Assembly (NCBI GenBank): GCA_029891385.1
Contig: CM057234.1
Coordinates: 25,406,350 to 25,470,349, forward strand
Reading direction: 5' to 3'
Source: Erythroxylum novogranatense
Taxonomy: Eukaryota; Streptophyta; Magnoliopsida; Malpighiales; Erythroxylaceae
Length of the DNA: 64,000 nt
This document shows positions 24,747 through 35,335 of the stretch, one piece after another; the first letter of the stretch is position 1, and the number at the start of each line of letters is the position of its first letter. The notes under the pieces were generated by a model. It was not told the DNA's origin and made no database searches. It saw only the letters and a program-made list of their open reading frames with translations. The position numbers were made by a program, and so were the translations under genes.

Positions 24747-25975
24747 TGGTTTGGCATCTGTTGGGACTAGGACATAATTAGGTTTGAAGTATTGTGAGCA
24801 ATGCAGAAACTGATCAGAGTTCTTGTTTTTTTTATATAGGTCATCCGTATTTGGTGATCAGATAGATCAACCAGCTGACCAGGGATCTGTTGGAGCTAGC
24901 AGAGAGTCCTCGGTGCCTCGATCGAGGAGTTACCTCCTAGAGTCCCGTGAGACGGGAGAGGAGATATGATTTCTTTGCGTGGCGGTACATGAACTTTTAT
25001 GGCGATCTGAGACCCGTTGAGGTGAGGATGGTTGGAGAGGACCGAGAGAGTCTTTGATCAAATGGATTGCGAACTGATGAGAGGTTGATTCTGTGATATC
25101 TCTTTTGCAGGGCCCGCTTATACATGGTGGAAGACTATTAAGGCGTTACCACGGGCCTTGCTTACTGACATGGGCAGATTTTCTGAGGGCTTTCAAAGAT
25201 AATTATATGCCCAAGGTGTATCTAGAAATGAAGATGCAGGAATTCTTGAGGTGAGACAGGGTAGGATGTGATGGTGAGTACGAGGTGAGGTTTAATGAGT
25301 TGATGGGGTGTCTGACTCTTGTGGTTTCTCTTGAGACAGACAGTGCGGAGGTTTGAGATGGGGCTGAATTTGGAGATTCGTGCGGACCGGCCCGTTCGAT
25401 ATGGGCTCTTTATAGAGTTGAGAGCTCTTCTTTGAGAGTAGAGCGAGATAGTGAGACGAGAGACGATCGGAGATGGGTCGAGGTCAGAGGAAGAGAGTTA
25501 GTGTGATCGAGGCGGCTCTGGTAGGAGTTTTAGAAGCGCCAGAGCATGACCTTTAGATCTTCGAGGAGGATCGAGACGGTCGAGTTTTGGACGAGAGAGG
25601 AGATTTATGCAGACTGGCGATGGCGATGCGATGGGAGAGGTTTTGGACAGATTCTCCCATTCTGTGAGCATTGTGAGAAGAGGCACTTTGGAGAGTGTTG
25701 GCGATTGTTGGAGCTTGCCTTAAATCGGCTCCATGGATCACCAGATTCGGGACCCGCCACTACTTTGGGAGCTCGGTTTGCGGGTAAGTAATGAGGAGTA
25801 ATACTCTGATGACAATGAGTAGAGTGGGTGGCTCGGCGTGGATCGATCTGAGAGGGTCGAGGTAGAGGCCGAGGTAGAGTGAGGATCCTTTATGACCGAG
25901 GTCTGGGCACCGACCACGATCTAGGCTAGAAGTATATGCCATGACGAGGCGGAGGCCCAGATTCCCCGATGTTGT
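24747..25975 (+). pseudogene. Element H leader and gag, degenerate
   Basis: Gag packages the element RNA and forms the cytoplasmic particle. Recognisable remnants, in several frames, are a capsid-like stretch near 25105-25330 (frames giving DFLRAFKDNYMPKVYLEMKM and YEVRFNELM) and a C-terminal zinc knuckle at 25662-25700 reading CEHCEKRHFGEC, a CX2CX3HX3C arrangement as in Del-type gag. Stops and frame changes occur throughout, for example the TGA after the KMQEFLR stretch near 25253. A frame at 25546-25791 covers the knuckle only. The true start codon cannot be placed. Confidence 0.7.
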
Positions 25976-26330
25976 AGTGGTATGCTTCTCATCTCTGATA
26001 TTGAGGCATTTGCATTACTGGATCCTGAATCCACGCATTCTTTTATTGCACCTCATATGGCATGTAGATTGCATAGGGATCGGGAGATGTTACGGTATGG
26101 GCTAGAGGTGAGTACACCTCTAGGTATTACTACTGCATTGGGAGAGGTCTGCAGGGGATGCTCGATCCAGATTGATCAGCGATCTTGAGGGCGAGACCTC
26201 GTAGTATTACCTCGAGAGAGATCGATGTCATTCGGGGATGGGATGGTGACGCCCATGGGGCTATTATGGATTGCTATACCAAGGAGGTTGTTTTGGAGTC
26301 TCTGGTCACCTAGAAGCGGTGTTGAGAGGA
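25976..26330 (+). pseudogene. Element H aspartic protease domain, degenerate
   Basis: An open stretch at 25982-26188 reads through the retropepsin active-site region. The motif is LLDPESTHSF where this family normally has LLDPGATHSF; the catalytic aspartate is at 26021-26023, but the following glycine is a glutamate (GGA to GAA type change). VSTPLG and CRGCSIQID downstream are also family landmarks. The frame then stops and continues in other frames to a degraded DCYTKEVVLES stretch near 26270. The glycine loss alone should impair the enzyme. Confidence 0.75.
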
Positions 26331-26409
26331 GTTAGTCAGCGATACCGGCCGGATGATCTCTTTCCTTAGTGCCACGAGACTAATGCTGAGGGAGGTGTGA
26401 GGCATATCG

Positions 26410-27790
26410 GCTCATGTGGTTGATACCCGAGTTGAGCAGAGGCTTGAGGATATTCCGTGGTTAGGAATTTCGAGATATGTTTCTGATGAGCTCTGGGTTT
26501 GCCGCCGGATCGGAAGCGAGTTTACTATTGACCTCGTTCGGTACCACTCTATATCTATACCTCCATATAGGATGGCTTTGTGGAACCGAGGGAGCTTAAG
26601 GCTCGATTCAGAGGAGTTGTTGGAGAAGGGCTTTATCGGACCTAGTGTTTCACCGTGGGAGCTCGGTTTTGTTTGTGAAGAAAAGGATGGGACTTTGAGG
26701 CGTGCATCGATTACGAGCGGTGAATCGGGTGTGATGAAGAATAAATATCCTTGCCTAGGATCGATGACTTATTTGATCAGTTGCAGGGAGCTCAGGTATT
26801 CACCAAGTTAGATCTGCAATCTGGTTACTATCAGTTGAAGATTGCAGAGGCCGATGTGCCTAAGAGTGCCTTCAGGAGCAGGTATGGGCATTTCGAGTTT
26901 CTAGTGATGCCGTTCGGGTTAACTAATGCCCCGGCAGCCTTCATGGCCTTGATGAATAAGGTATTTCAGCCCTACCTGGATCAGTTTGTTATTGTGTTTA
27001 TTGATGATATTTTGGTGTATTCGAGGAACAGACAGGAGCATAGTGAGCATTTGAGGATTGTGTTACAGACGATGAGAGAGAGACAGTTGTATGCCAAGTT
27101 TAGTAAATGTGAATTTTGGTTGGATCAGGTGATATTTTTGGGGCATATAGTGACTGGAGAGGGTATTCAGGTGGATCCGAGTAAGGTTGAGGCAGTGCTG
27201 AAGTGGGAGGCTCCTAGGAATGTGTCAGAGATTCGGAGTTTCCTCGGATTAGCGGGTTATCAATGGAGATTTGTCGAGGGGTTTTCATTGATTTCAGCCC
27301 CTCTGACAAAGCTTCTGAGGAAGAATGTACCATTCCGATGGACTGAGGAGTGTCAGAAGAGATTTGAGGAGCTGAAACATCGATTGACTACTGCACCGGT
27401 GTTAGCTATTCCATCTGGGACTGGAGGATTTGAGGTATATAGTGATGCATCGCATCAGGGATTGGGGTGTGTCTTGATGCAGCATGGTAGAGTCATTGCT
27501 TATGCCTCGAGACAGTTGAGGTCTCACGAGGTAAACTATCCTGTTCATGATTTGAAGTTAGCTGCGGTTGTGTTTGCTTTGAAGATTTGGAGGCATTACC
27601 TGTATGGTGAGACATTCAAGATCTTCACAGATCATAAGAGTTTGAGATACCTATTGAGCCAGAGAGAGTTGAATTTGAGACGGAGGAAATGGCTTGAGTT
27701 GTTGAAGGACTATGACTGTACTATTGAGTATCACCGGGGAAAGCCAATGTAGTGGCAGATGCTCTGAGTAGGAAGTCACATACTAATCTG
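26410..27790 (+). pseudogene. Element H reverse transcriptase and RNase H
   Basis: RT copies the RNA into DNA and RNase H removes the RNA. The upstream part (26416-26780) contains FTIDLV, ISIPPYRMA, LLEKGFI and SVSPW, then shifts frame near 26750. The main open stretch at 26751-27752 (333 codons) has [11 protein letters not shown], the [12 protein letters not shown] motif, the catalytic FIDD box with aspartates at residues 85 and 86 (27003-27008), then RNase H with YSDAS (D232) and FTDHKS (D294). The third RNase H acid expected in the HDLEL motif is lysine (HDLKL, residue 269, 27555-27557). A one-base loss near 27735 throws the connection [10 protein letters not shown] out of frame. Confidence 0.93.
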
Positions 27791-27984
27791 GCTCAGATTG
27801 AGCAATGAGGTTGCCTAACTTGATTGATTGAGGGCTTTGAATGTTCGGATGAATCTGGAGGCGAGGGTAGAGTGTTATTGGCTACTTTGGCCGAGACCGA
27901 TGCTCTTGGGCGGGATCGGGAGAGTTCGGGACAAGGATCTGTTATGGTGAGGACCGATTGAGAAGGTAAAAGTCGATTCGAGTT

Positions 27985-28870
27985 CGAGTTTGAGTTGAGA
28001 GATGAGACTTTATGGATAGGGCGGAGATTATGTGAGCCTGATGTGGATGATCTGAGGCGAGAGATATTGGAGGAGGCTCATATGGCTACTTATACTATGC
28101 ATCTGGTACTACCAAGATGTATAACACTCTTAAGCAACATTTCGGTGGCTGGCATGAAGAAGCGGTGGCGGAGTTTGTATCTAGATGTTTGGCGTGCCGG
28201 CGAGTTAAGAAATTTGAGCACCGTGCTCCGAAGGGAAGCTCCATTCGTTGCCCATTCAGAGTGGAAATGGGGCAATTACCATGGATTTCATTATGGGTTT
28301 GTCTAGGACACCGAGGCAAACATTATGCTATCTGGGTCATCGTGGACGATTGATTAAATCGGCCCATTTCTTGCGGTGAGGAGAACAATACTATGGATCA
28401 GTTGGCCCGAAGTATGTGGCGAGATAGTGAGGCGCATGGGGTCCCGATGTCGATAGTGTCGACGAGAATCCCGATTTACTTCGAGATTCTGGCAGAGTTT
28501 GCAGTCTGCTATGGGTACTAGGTTGAATTTCAGTACGGCATTTCATCCTCAGACAGATGGGCAGAGTGAGAGGACGATTAAGACTGTTGAGGATATGCTA
28601 CGGGCCTGTGTATTGGAGTTCAGAGGAGCATGGGATCAGTATCTAGCCCTGATTAAGTTTGCTTATAACAATCACTATCACAGTAGCATTGGGATGGCAC
28701 CATATGAGGCACTGTATGGGCGACCGTGTAGATCGCCTTTGTATTGGGATGAAGAGGGTGTCAGGATGATTGAGGTCGGGCTGATTCAGGATCTGATTGA
28801 TAAGGTGCCCGATTGAGTCGCATCAAGCGGCTCGGGATGAGCGGAAGAGCTATGTGGATCAAAGATAGGA
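27985..28870 (+). pseudogene. Element H integrase, degenerate
   Basis: Integrase joins element ends to host DNA. Pieces in different frames: an HH-CC zinc region (EILEEAHMATYTMH at about 28055, then MYNTLKQHF and FVSRCLACRR at 28117-28205), the AIWVIVDD piece near 28329, the first catalytic aspartate region near 28275 readable only in a shifted frame, a badly damaged second aspartate region near 28455, and a well kept HPQTDGQSERT with the catalytic glutamate at 28568-28570. AYNNHYHSSIGMAPYEALYG follows at 28666-28725. At least four frame changes lie between these parts. Confidence 0.88.
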
Positions 28871-29348
28871 GGAGATGGAGTATAATGTGGGCGACAGAGT
28901 ATTCTTACGGGTGTCACCGTGGCGTGGGGTACTGAGATTTGGGAAAAAGGGTAAGTTAAGCCTTAGGTACATTGGTCCATATGAGATCACTGAGAGGATA
29001 GGACCTTTGGCCTATAGGCTAGCTTTACCGAGTTAGATGTCTCAGTTGCACGATGTGTTTCATGTGAGTATGCTTCGTAGATATCGGTCGGATCTGACAC
29101 ACGTGATTCCGGCTCAGGAGATTGAGGTGTCTAGCAATCTGAGTTACGTAGAGGCCGTCTGATTAGCCGGACACAGGTGAAACAATTGAGGAATAAGAGT
29201 ATTCCATTAGTGAAGGTTCTTTGGAGGAACCACTCGACTGAGGAAGCTACTTGGGAGACCGAGGAGCATATGAGGAGGCAGTATCCTCATCTTTTCGATC
29301 AACCAGGTAAGAATTTCGGGGACGAAATTTTTATTAGGAGGGGAGAAT
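28871..29348 (+). pseudogene. Element H integrase C-terminus and chromodomain-like tail, with polypurine tract
   Basis: VGDRVFLRVSPWRGVLRFG, KLSLRYIGPYEITERIGP and LHDVFHVSMLRRY (28890-29085) form the integrase C-terminal domain. The tail at about 29165-29300 contains LVKVLWRNHSTEEATWE and HMRRQYPHLF, the chromodomain-type end of Tekay/Del elements, thought to direct insertion to heterochromatin. In-frame stops occur near 28868, 29034 and 29160. The final segment (29310-29348) holds the polypurine tract AGGAGGGGAGAAT at 29336-29348 and is shared with the ends of B, C and D. Confidence 0.85.
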
Positions 29349-32300
29349 TGTAACATCCCATCTCCAATAGGAAGGGTATTTTGGTAATTTGGGATGAGTT
29401 AGACGTATTGAATTGAATCTCGGTATGAACATACATCATATAGCCTCCATGATTAACGATTGGTTGCACATGCACATAGTATACATGCATTCATGACATT
29501 TTAAACAGGTTTCAAATTGAGATTCTTTGTGTAATTTATGGGGTAATTGTGTTTGAAAAATTATTTGGAGTGCGCCATTAAGTGTTTTACATTTTTTGGA
29601 ATTTATGGGAATTTTTTTGGAATTTTTCGGGGTTCTTGCGGATCGGAAAATTCAAGCGATCGATCGAGTGAGCCTTTTACATCTTGAAAAGGATTGCCTA
29701 ATGGCATGGGATTATTGAATAAATAATGTTAGGATAATATTCTAGTGCCATGATTAGAGATTAATTGGACTTAGTACTAAATTAATTTTGGATTAGGATA
29801 AATTATATTTTATTACTTTTTAAGCCAAGTGTTCCTTTGTAATTCATTGGTTTTGTCTTCCTTATCCCTCATCCACGACTTTTCTCCCTTTTGTTCTTAA
29901 AAAACTCATTTTTGGAAAGCTTATTTTCCTTCATCCGAAACTTGTTTCTTCACCTTTGGTGTGTTTCTTTTCCTTCTTCAAATTTTCTTCTTCTCATCCC
30001 TTACAAGAAGGTTTCCTTTGGTTCCTTGCTTGCTTCTCTCCACACATAGACCAAGCTAAATCCTTGAGAATATGATGATATGCATGGTTGTTGTGATAAC
30101 CATAGGTGTTGGGAAAGGTTGAGAGGTGTGTGTGAACTTGGAGAATTGATAGCTTGAACTTGTTTAAGGTAAGAGTTGAGTTTGTATTTATTCTTTTGAT
30201 TGTTAAAAGCATTTATGGGGATCATTAATGCATGTATTTGATTATGGAAGTGGTAGGTTTGAATGGGTTTAATGCATGTTTGTGTAAGGGGATTGGTTAT
30301 GGTAGTTAAAGTATGTGATAAGAATGTTGTTAATGATGTTTGTGATGTGTAATGAAGGGAAATAAAGTATGGAAGAATGTAGGTTTGTGCTGCCAATTTT
30401 GTGTCATTATAGAAGTGTATGTTGTGATGAGTTTGTGGTTGAATTAGTGGTAGAAATGGATACTTAGTGATGTGTAATTGATGTTAGAAGTGATAGGAGA
30501 TAGGTAGTAGTTGAAAAGCTGGAAATTTCATTTTGACCTATTGGAATGTTTTGTTCATAACTAATTGTATAGGTAAGAAAATGAGGTGAGGTTTGTGGCC
30601 ACTTAAACTTTGGGATGTTGGCTTCAATTTAGTGTGAAATAGGTGTTGCTAAATTGTAATGTTAGAAGGTCGAAAAGTTGCATGGAAATTTTCTGTTTTG
30701 GGGTCTGTGAACAGTACCCGTATTTATGACCTAATTAGTTTGGTGATTTTTCTGAATTAATTGATATGGAATTTGAGAAAATGGTCTTCATGAAAGTTGT
30801 AGCATATTGAGTTAGTTTTCCATTTCCACTGATATTGCTATTTTTCGAGTTGTCTATTGGGAGATATGAACTGATTACTATAGACTGGTTTTATGCTTTG
30901 TGATGAAACCTAGCCTACTTGTCGATTTTGGGAGTTTTCGGATTGAAAGCATTTTTGGTAATTTTTGTGAATTGAATTGGAGTTTGAATTGTACTGAAGA
31001 GTTCTAGATGACACATTGATCTAGAAAATGATATATGGATTATAATTTTTGGAAAACAGATGTGGGAGATATGGAATTTCAAAAACTGAACCTACATTGT
31101 GATGTTAAGTGCTGGTTAGGTCAGAAACTTGCATAACACATTTGAAATTGTTAGAGGCTGAATTGGAGTTTGGTTACTTCAGGAAGAATTGAAGTTTGAG
31201 GTTTTATCTTTTCAGGGATAAAAAGTTCTGATTTTGCTGAATTGTGTACAGGTAGTTATGTTTGTTATAAGTTTACTGCTCAAATTGAATGGTTTCAGGT
31301 ACAGCAACATTGAGGGAATTAATTGACTTGGTTAGCAATGTAATTTGATTTTGAGTTGTTCATGAAAGTTGTAGATGACATTGTGAACTTATTGAGAATA
31401 TTTATTTGGTAATTTGTGGCTGAATAATCAGTGAGTTCTTGAATTAGCAAGATACTATCCTGTGTTGATACATTTTGAGTAGGCAGTAGCTTTGATGGGA
31501 TATTTGACACCCTTAGGGTTGGAATTGATTTTTATGGTCTTCTTGAGAATTGTAGAGCTTTTCATGATCTTTCCAACAAGCTATGGTTTGTATTTTTTTC
31601 GATTTGTGTGTTAAGAATTATGGTTGTTGGAAATTCAGTTTGGCAATAGGAAAGAAAGGGGAAGGAAGAGAGGTAGAAGTTTAATTTGTTATTATTGTTT
31701 TTTTGGCATTAAGTGACCTACTTGCTTCTTTTATCAATTTCTTTTCCGTCCGACGTCCGATTGACCTGATTCTTGAGGCATCGGCTTCATAGAATATTGA
31801 ATTTCGTTTTGTGAGAAATTGGAAATTTTTAGACGGAAAATTGACGTGGCCGGGTAATTGTCCGGTGATCCTTATTTTAGTTATTTTGGGCGATTGAGGT
31901 CCAAATTGGGTGCCGTCAGTGGCTATAGCTTTCTAGTTTGTAGATGGAATTTTTATGATGAGAAAAATTTGGATTAGGGCCGGGAATGCCATGAACATGC
32001 ATTATACACGTTTTAATTATTCCATGTGCATTGTTTGGTCATTCTAACTATACCGTTGGTAATGTTTACCTATTTTAATTGCTATAGAGGCTCAGTTGGA
32101 CCGTAGATCCACGGACGTGGCAGAGACTTCCCGGCATTAGCTCGGAAGTTATTAGGTGAGTAACCTAGTTGGTTTCTCAATCTTGATGTGTTTAATAATT
32201 ACGCGTTGATGTCATGTGGAGATAATGGATGGGAATATATGTGTTTGATTTTGATTGATTTCGGACCATGGGTGTCTGAAATATTTAGAATGAGATATCG

Positions 32301-33147
32301 AAGTGCTATAATTGATCTTCATGTGATTACTTGGGATTGACTTATGTGAATATGTTAAATGGGAATCGGTTATGGTGTAGATTTTGTTATTTGGACATTT
32401 GCATTCATGCATAATTGCATGATCGATGAATTGGCGATTGTGACGGAAGCGACCAACGAGAGCTTTAAGCTCAACGTGATTGGGCCTGGAGCCTATAGTG
32501 ATTCAGAGCCTACGGCTCACCGTTTAATGCGCCCTTAATGGGACAGTTTTAGGCGCCCAGTCACAACAACGTAATAAATTGGAAAAGAGTCACATACGCA
32601 TTTCATGTGCACTTGAATTGGTTTCTTGACTGATATAATAATCATGTGGTACTTCTGAATGTGGTTTAGTGAAATAACTATATGTATCTGTGATATACTG
32701 TGTATATGCATGAATTGGGTGAACCATCGATGATGGTTCCTCACTGAGTTCGCAAACTCACCCAAAATTGCAAATTATTTTTCAGGACCGAGAGTAGACT
32801 TATAGCTCCAGAGGGACTTTTTCTGCCGTGTAGATTGAGTTGGCAAGAGAAGTCATGACACACAGGTCGGTCAGCTGGCACTTTTTGAGAGATGACCTAG
32901 TTAGCTTTTTGTTTGACTCTCTTTTGGACTAATGTACAGAAAATAACAGTTGTGTAATTTACTGCTTTGAGGTTATGAAATGAGAAATTTATGGTTTCAA
33001 AAATTAGTGGATTTCATATTAATGCTTTATGATTTTCGATGCCATGTGGAGTGTTAGTGTTTGTTCGTATCGCACCCTTATCGTAGGGTGTGTATCGGAA
33101 TGACCTACGGGCGTCCCGGTATATATCCTATGGTAAGGGGGTGCTAC
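29349..33147 (+). repeat. Element H 3' LTR
   Basis: This 3799 bp copy of 20941-24728 is almost identical through the AT-rich 2 kb middle (about 29700-31700). More indels occur in the CG-rich right third (about 31850-32930), for example GAGCCTACGGCTC here against GAGCCTCGGCTC in the 5' LTR. Confidence 0.92.
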
Positions 33148-33152
33148 ACGGG
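33148..33152. other. TSD of element H, right copy (CGGGA)
   Basis: Differs from CAGGA at 20936-20940 by one A/G transition. Confidence 0.7.
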
Positions 33153-33159
33153 ATGCTAC
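33153..33159 (-). repeat. Element A 5' LTR, segment 3 of 3 (terminal 7 bp)
   Basis: TGCTACA completes the LTR of A after H is removed: CCATCGGTGA + CRGGA + TGCTACA has the same form as the ends of B (GATAGGATGTTACA) and C (GGTGGGATGTTACA). Beyond it CNGC2 exon sequence begins. Confidence 0.7.
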
Positions 33160-33164
33160 AACCA
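33160..33164. other. Flanking copy of the presumed TSD of element A (ACCAT)
   Basis: First five host bases after element A. The partner copy should lie off-window to the left, just before A's other LTR. Confidence 0.5.
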
Positions 33165-33227
33165 TTCCATGTTTTGGCACCTCAACTGCATTTTTCTCTT
33201 ATTGGCCATCACAACATGCAAGAACAC
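33160..33227 (-). pseudogene. CNGC2-like exon 5, truncated by element A
   Basis: The acceptor AAAG at 33228-33231 is followed by VFLHVVMANKRKMQLRCQNM and EW, the conserved start of the cytoplasmic linker after S6. The exon breaks in the codon after EW, where the family normally has a second tryptophan; the LTR end of A follows. Confidence 0.85.
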
Positions 33228-33319
33228 CTTTATGAATACCAAATTTTCATCATAGGATATATGAAACCAAAAAAAAAATATTAAATGCAATGAAAAATTG
33301 TGGCCTATGATTGTCATAC

Positions 33320-33431
33320 ATGGATATTACTGATCAACAAAGTGAAGAGCAACAAACCACTAAGAATAATACATATATTGAATACAACTTCCAACCAATT
33401 ACTTGTTGGCTCCAGATCATTGCCAAAGGTA
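33320..33431 (-). pseudogene. CNGC2-like exon 4
   Basis: It reads TFGNDLEPTSNWLEVVFNIC then IILSGLLLFTLLISNIH: the pore-filter end and the S6 helix. The donor is GTATGA at 33314-33319 and the acceptor AG at 33432-33433. The frame is open and joins exon 3 and exon 5 in phase. The introns are 92 bp (to exon 5) and 343 bp (to exon 3). Confidence 0.9.
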
Positions 33432-33774
33432 CTCAAATATGAAAACAGCAGTTGGAATATTGAAAATAGTTGGAGTATTGAAATGAGTTTCAATTTTTTT
33501 TCTATTAGAAATCAAAGCAAACACATTTTAAGTGTCGAGACTAACTTTTGAGCTATGGTCTTGAAGACAGACAACAAGTAGAGTATAAAGCGCCAAAATG
33601 GCAGAGGAAAAACCTAATTTAGATATTTTAGTAGAACATAATGTGAAATTGTGACAGGATAAAGGGTGGGGACATGGATTGAAGTGATTACAGACACAGA
33701 ACCATTAAAGAGTAAAGACTACATCCATAATAGAGAGGAGTGAAGATGAAGAGTTTAATTTATGTAGTGATTAC

Positions 33775-33994
33775 CTGAGGGTCATTAGACCCCAAAATAT
33801 TGGATAGAGAATCTTGACCCCCAAGGAATCACTAGAAATGACTGGTAATGCTCACTTGTAAATCCCATGTTTGAAAGGATCGTTAAGATCTAGGCATGAT
33901 CTTCCTACTGTGGATGCTGATGACAAAAACTGGCAGCACGCCTCCACCTCTTTTGAGCAAGACAGAGAAAGTTTACAATTTGCTTTACTGCCAC
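33775..33994 (-). pseudogene. CNGC2-like exon 3, distal part (beyond insertion E)
   Basis: After the GTGGC target site the frame continues with SKANCKLSLSCSKEVEACCQ, then FKHGIYK, a TGA stop at 33852-33854 where the family has tryptophan (GIY.WALPV), and ALPVISSDSLGVKILYPIF with WGLMTL to a GTAATC donor. This is the S5-pore region. Apart from the TGA the codons stay in phase over the whole exon, also across the E insertion. Confidence 0.9.
33990..33994. other. TSD of element E, left copy (GCCAC)
   Basis: Exact match to 57161-57165; removal of E restores an open exon 3 in the same phase. Confidence 0.93.
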
Positions 33995-35318
33995 TGGTAC
34001 TGCTGTTGTCTGCAGCCAAATTCAAAAGAAATCACTTACATTAATACAAATGAATGTAGTAGTGGTAAGTGGATATCGTTCCCACGAGAAATTTTCACGG
34101 TAAAGATTAGCGAGTTTAAAACTAAAAAAAAGTAACGAAAAGGGGAGGTTGTTTTGATTCATGAAAAATAAAGGAAAAATATAAAAAATCACAAATCGAA
34201 AGCAATAATTGAATCTAAAAAATTAATGGGAAAATACCTTGGTTTCAGGTCACCGATGTTATCACGCTAATATGGATCTTTGACATAAAATTGAAATCAT
34301 TAACAAACATTCATTGGGAATATTTTCTCTTAAGAGTAATGACTAGAAATATGTATCATAGCATTCTTATTAAACGACAACCTAGATACGATCGTAGGTT
34401 TAATTGAATAATAGCTTTACGAACCAAGAACCAACGAGCAAGTGAAATTTATGTACGACATGCAATCAATCAAGAGAATATCTCTTTAGAATTTTCCGAC
34501 TCTAATGTAGAGAAGACAATCCTAATTGCTACTTGCGATTAGCGAAACTGAACATCATATTTCGTTAATCTAGTAGTTAAACTCATTAATCCCTAGTTGC
34601 GTACCTAGAAACCAATGAATTCAATTAAAAATAGTAGATCGGAAAATGTTCAATGTTTATTAACAACAAAAACTTTATTCAAAACATCTCACACATACTA
34701 GCATGATAACACAGATCCCCTCAACCAAGACGAAAAGTTTAGCTACTCATACCAGAATCGAAAACAAAAGAAATAACAAAGTATAAAGTCTCCATCCCCG
34801 ATCCTTTACTGAAAAAGACGAAAATACTAAAGGAAGAAGTGCATAAAAACATAAAAATTGGAAAAGAAAAGATGCAGAAATGAGAATCTATCCTAAAACC
34901 TAGTCTAAGCTTGCGTGAATAGTAAGCTTCTCTCCTTTTATTCTTTTTTTTTCAATTTCCCTCCTATCTTTCCTTGATTCTCGTCCGATACTGTATCCCT
35001 CAATTTCAGGTAATCAATCCCCTTGAAAGATGGCAATATAATCTTCAAAGATTGTGAGAATCTCTATTTTGACTTTTGAAAAATGATCTGCAGATTTATT
35101 CCATTCTTAGGCGTGCCCACGCTTAGTCACAAAATTATTGTCAAATTAGGAATTTTGGATTTTCTTCATTTTTTGCATCTTTTTTATTTAATTTCTACTT
35201 GAAGGTATTGAAAATCATCTGTAAACAATTATAAGATAATTTCATTAATTTTGGATAATAATTTCAACATATTAAAAAAAAATTAAGTACAAAATATATG
35301 TAAATTGATGACTTAACA
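33995..35318 (-). repeat. Element E left (3') LTR
   Basis: This 1324 bp LTR runs from TGGTACTGCTG to GACTTAACA. Over the first 160 aligned bases I counted roughly a dozen differences from the right LTR, more than between the LTRs of D or H, so E is an older insertion, in line with its outer place in the nest. Confidence 0.9.
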
Positions 35319-35335
35319 AATTCCCCCATACCAAA
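35319..35335 (-). other. Polypurine tract of element E
   Basis: The minus strand reads GGTATGGGGGAATT immediately before the 3' LTR start TGTTAAGT. Confidence 0.85.

Larger units (their letters stand above)
20941..33147 (+). mobile_element. Element H: Ty3/gypsy Tekay/Del-type chromovirus, full length but broken
   Basis: The 12.2 kb element has LTRs at 20941-24728 and 29349-33147, an iMet primer site at 24734-24746, a polypurine tract at 29336-29348, and a degenerate gag-pol in the order gag, protease, RT, RNase H, integrase, chromodomain-like tail. The domain order puts it in Ty3/gypsy; the C-terminal tail with LVKVLWRNHSTEEATWE points to the Tekay/Del chromoviruses. All coding parts carry stops and frameshifts, so it cannot act alone. 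It sits 7 bp from the end of the LTR of A. Confidence 0.93.

Noticed and set aside
24728..29348. H as an active autonomous element
   Set aside because: Gag, protease, RT entry and integrase all need frame changes, and two catalytic positions are substituted.
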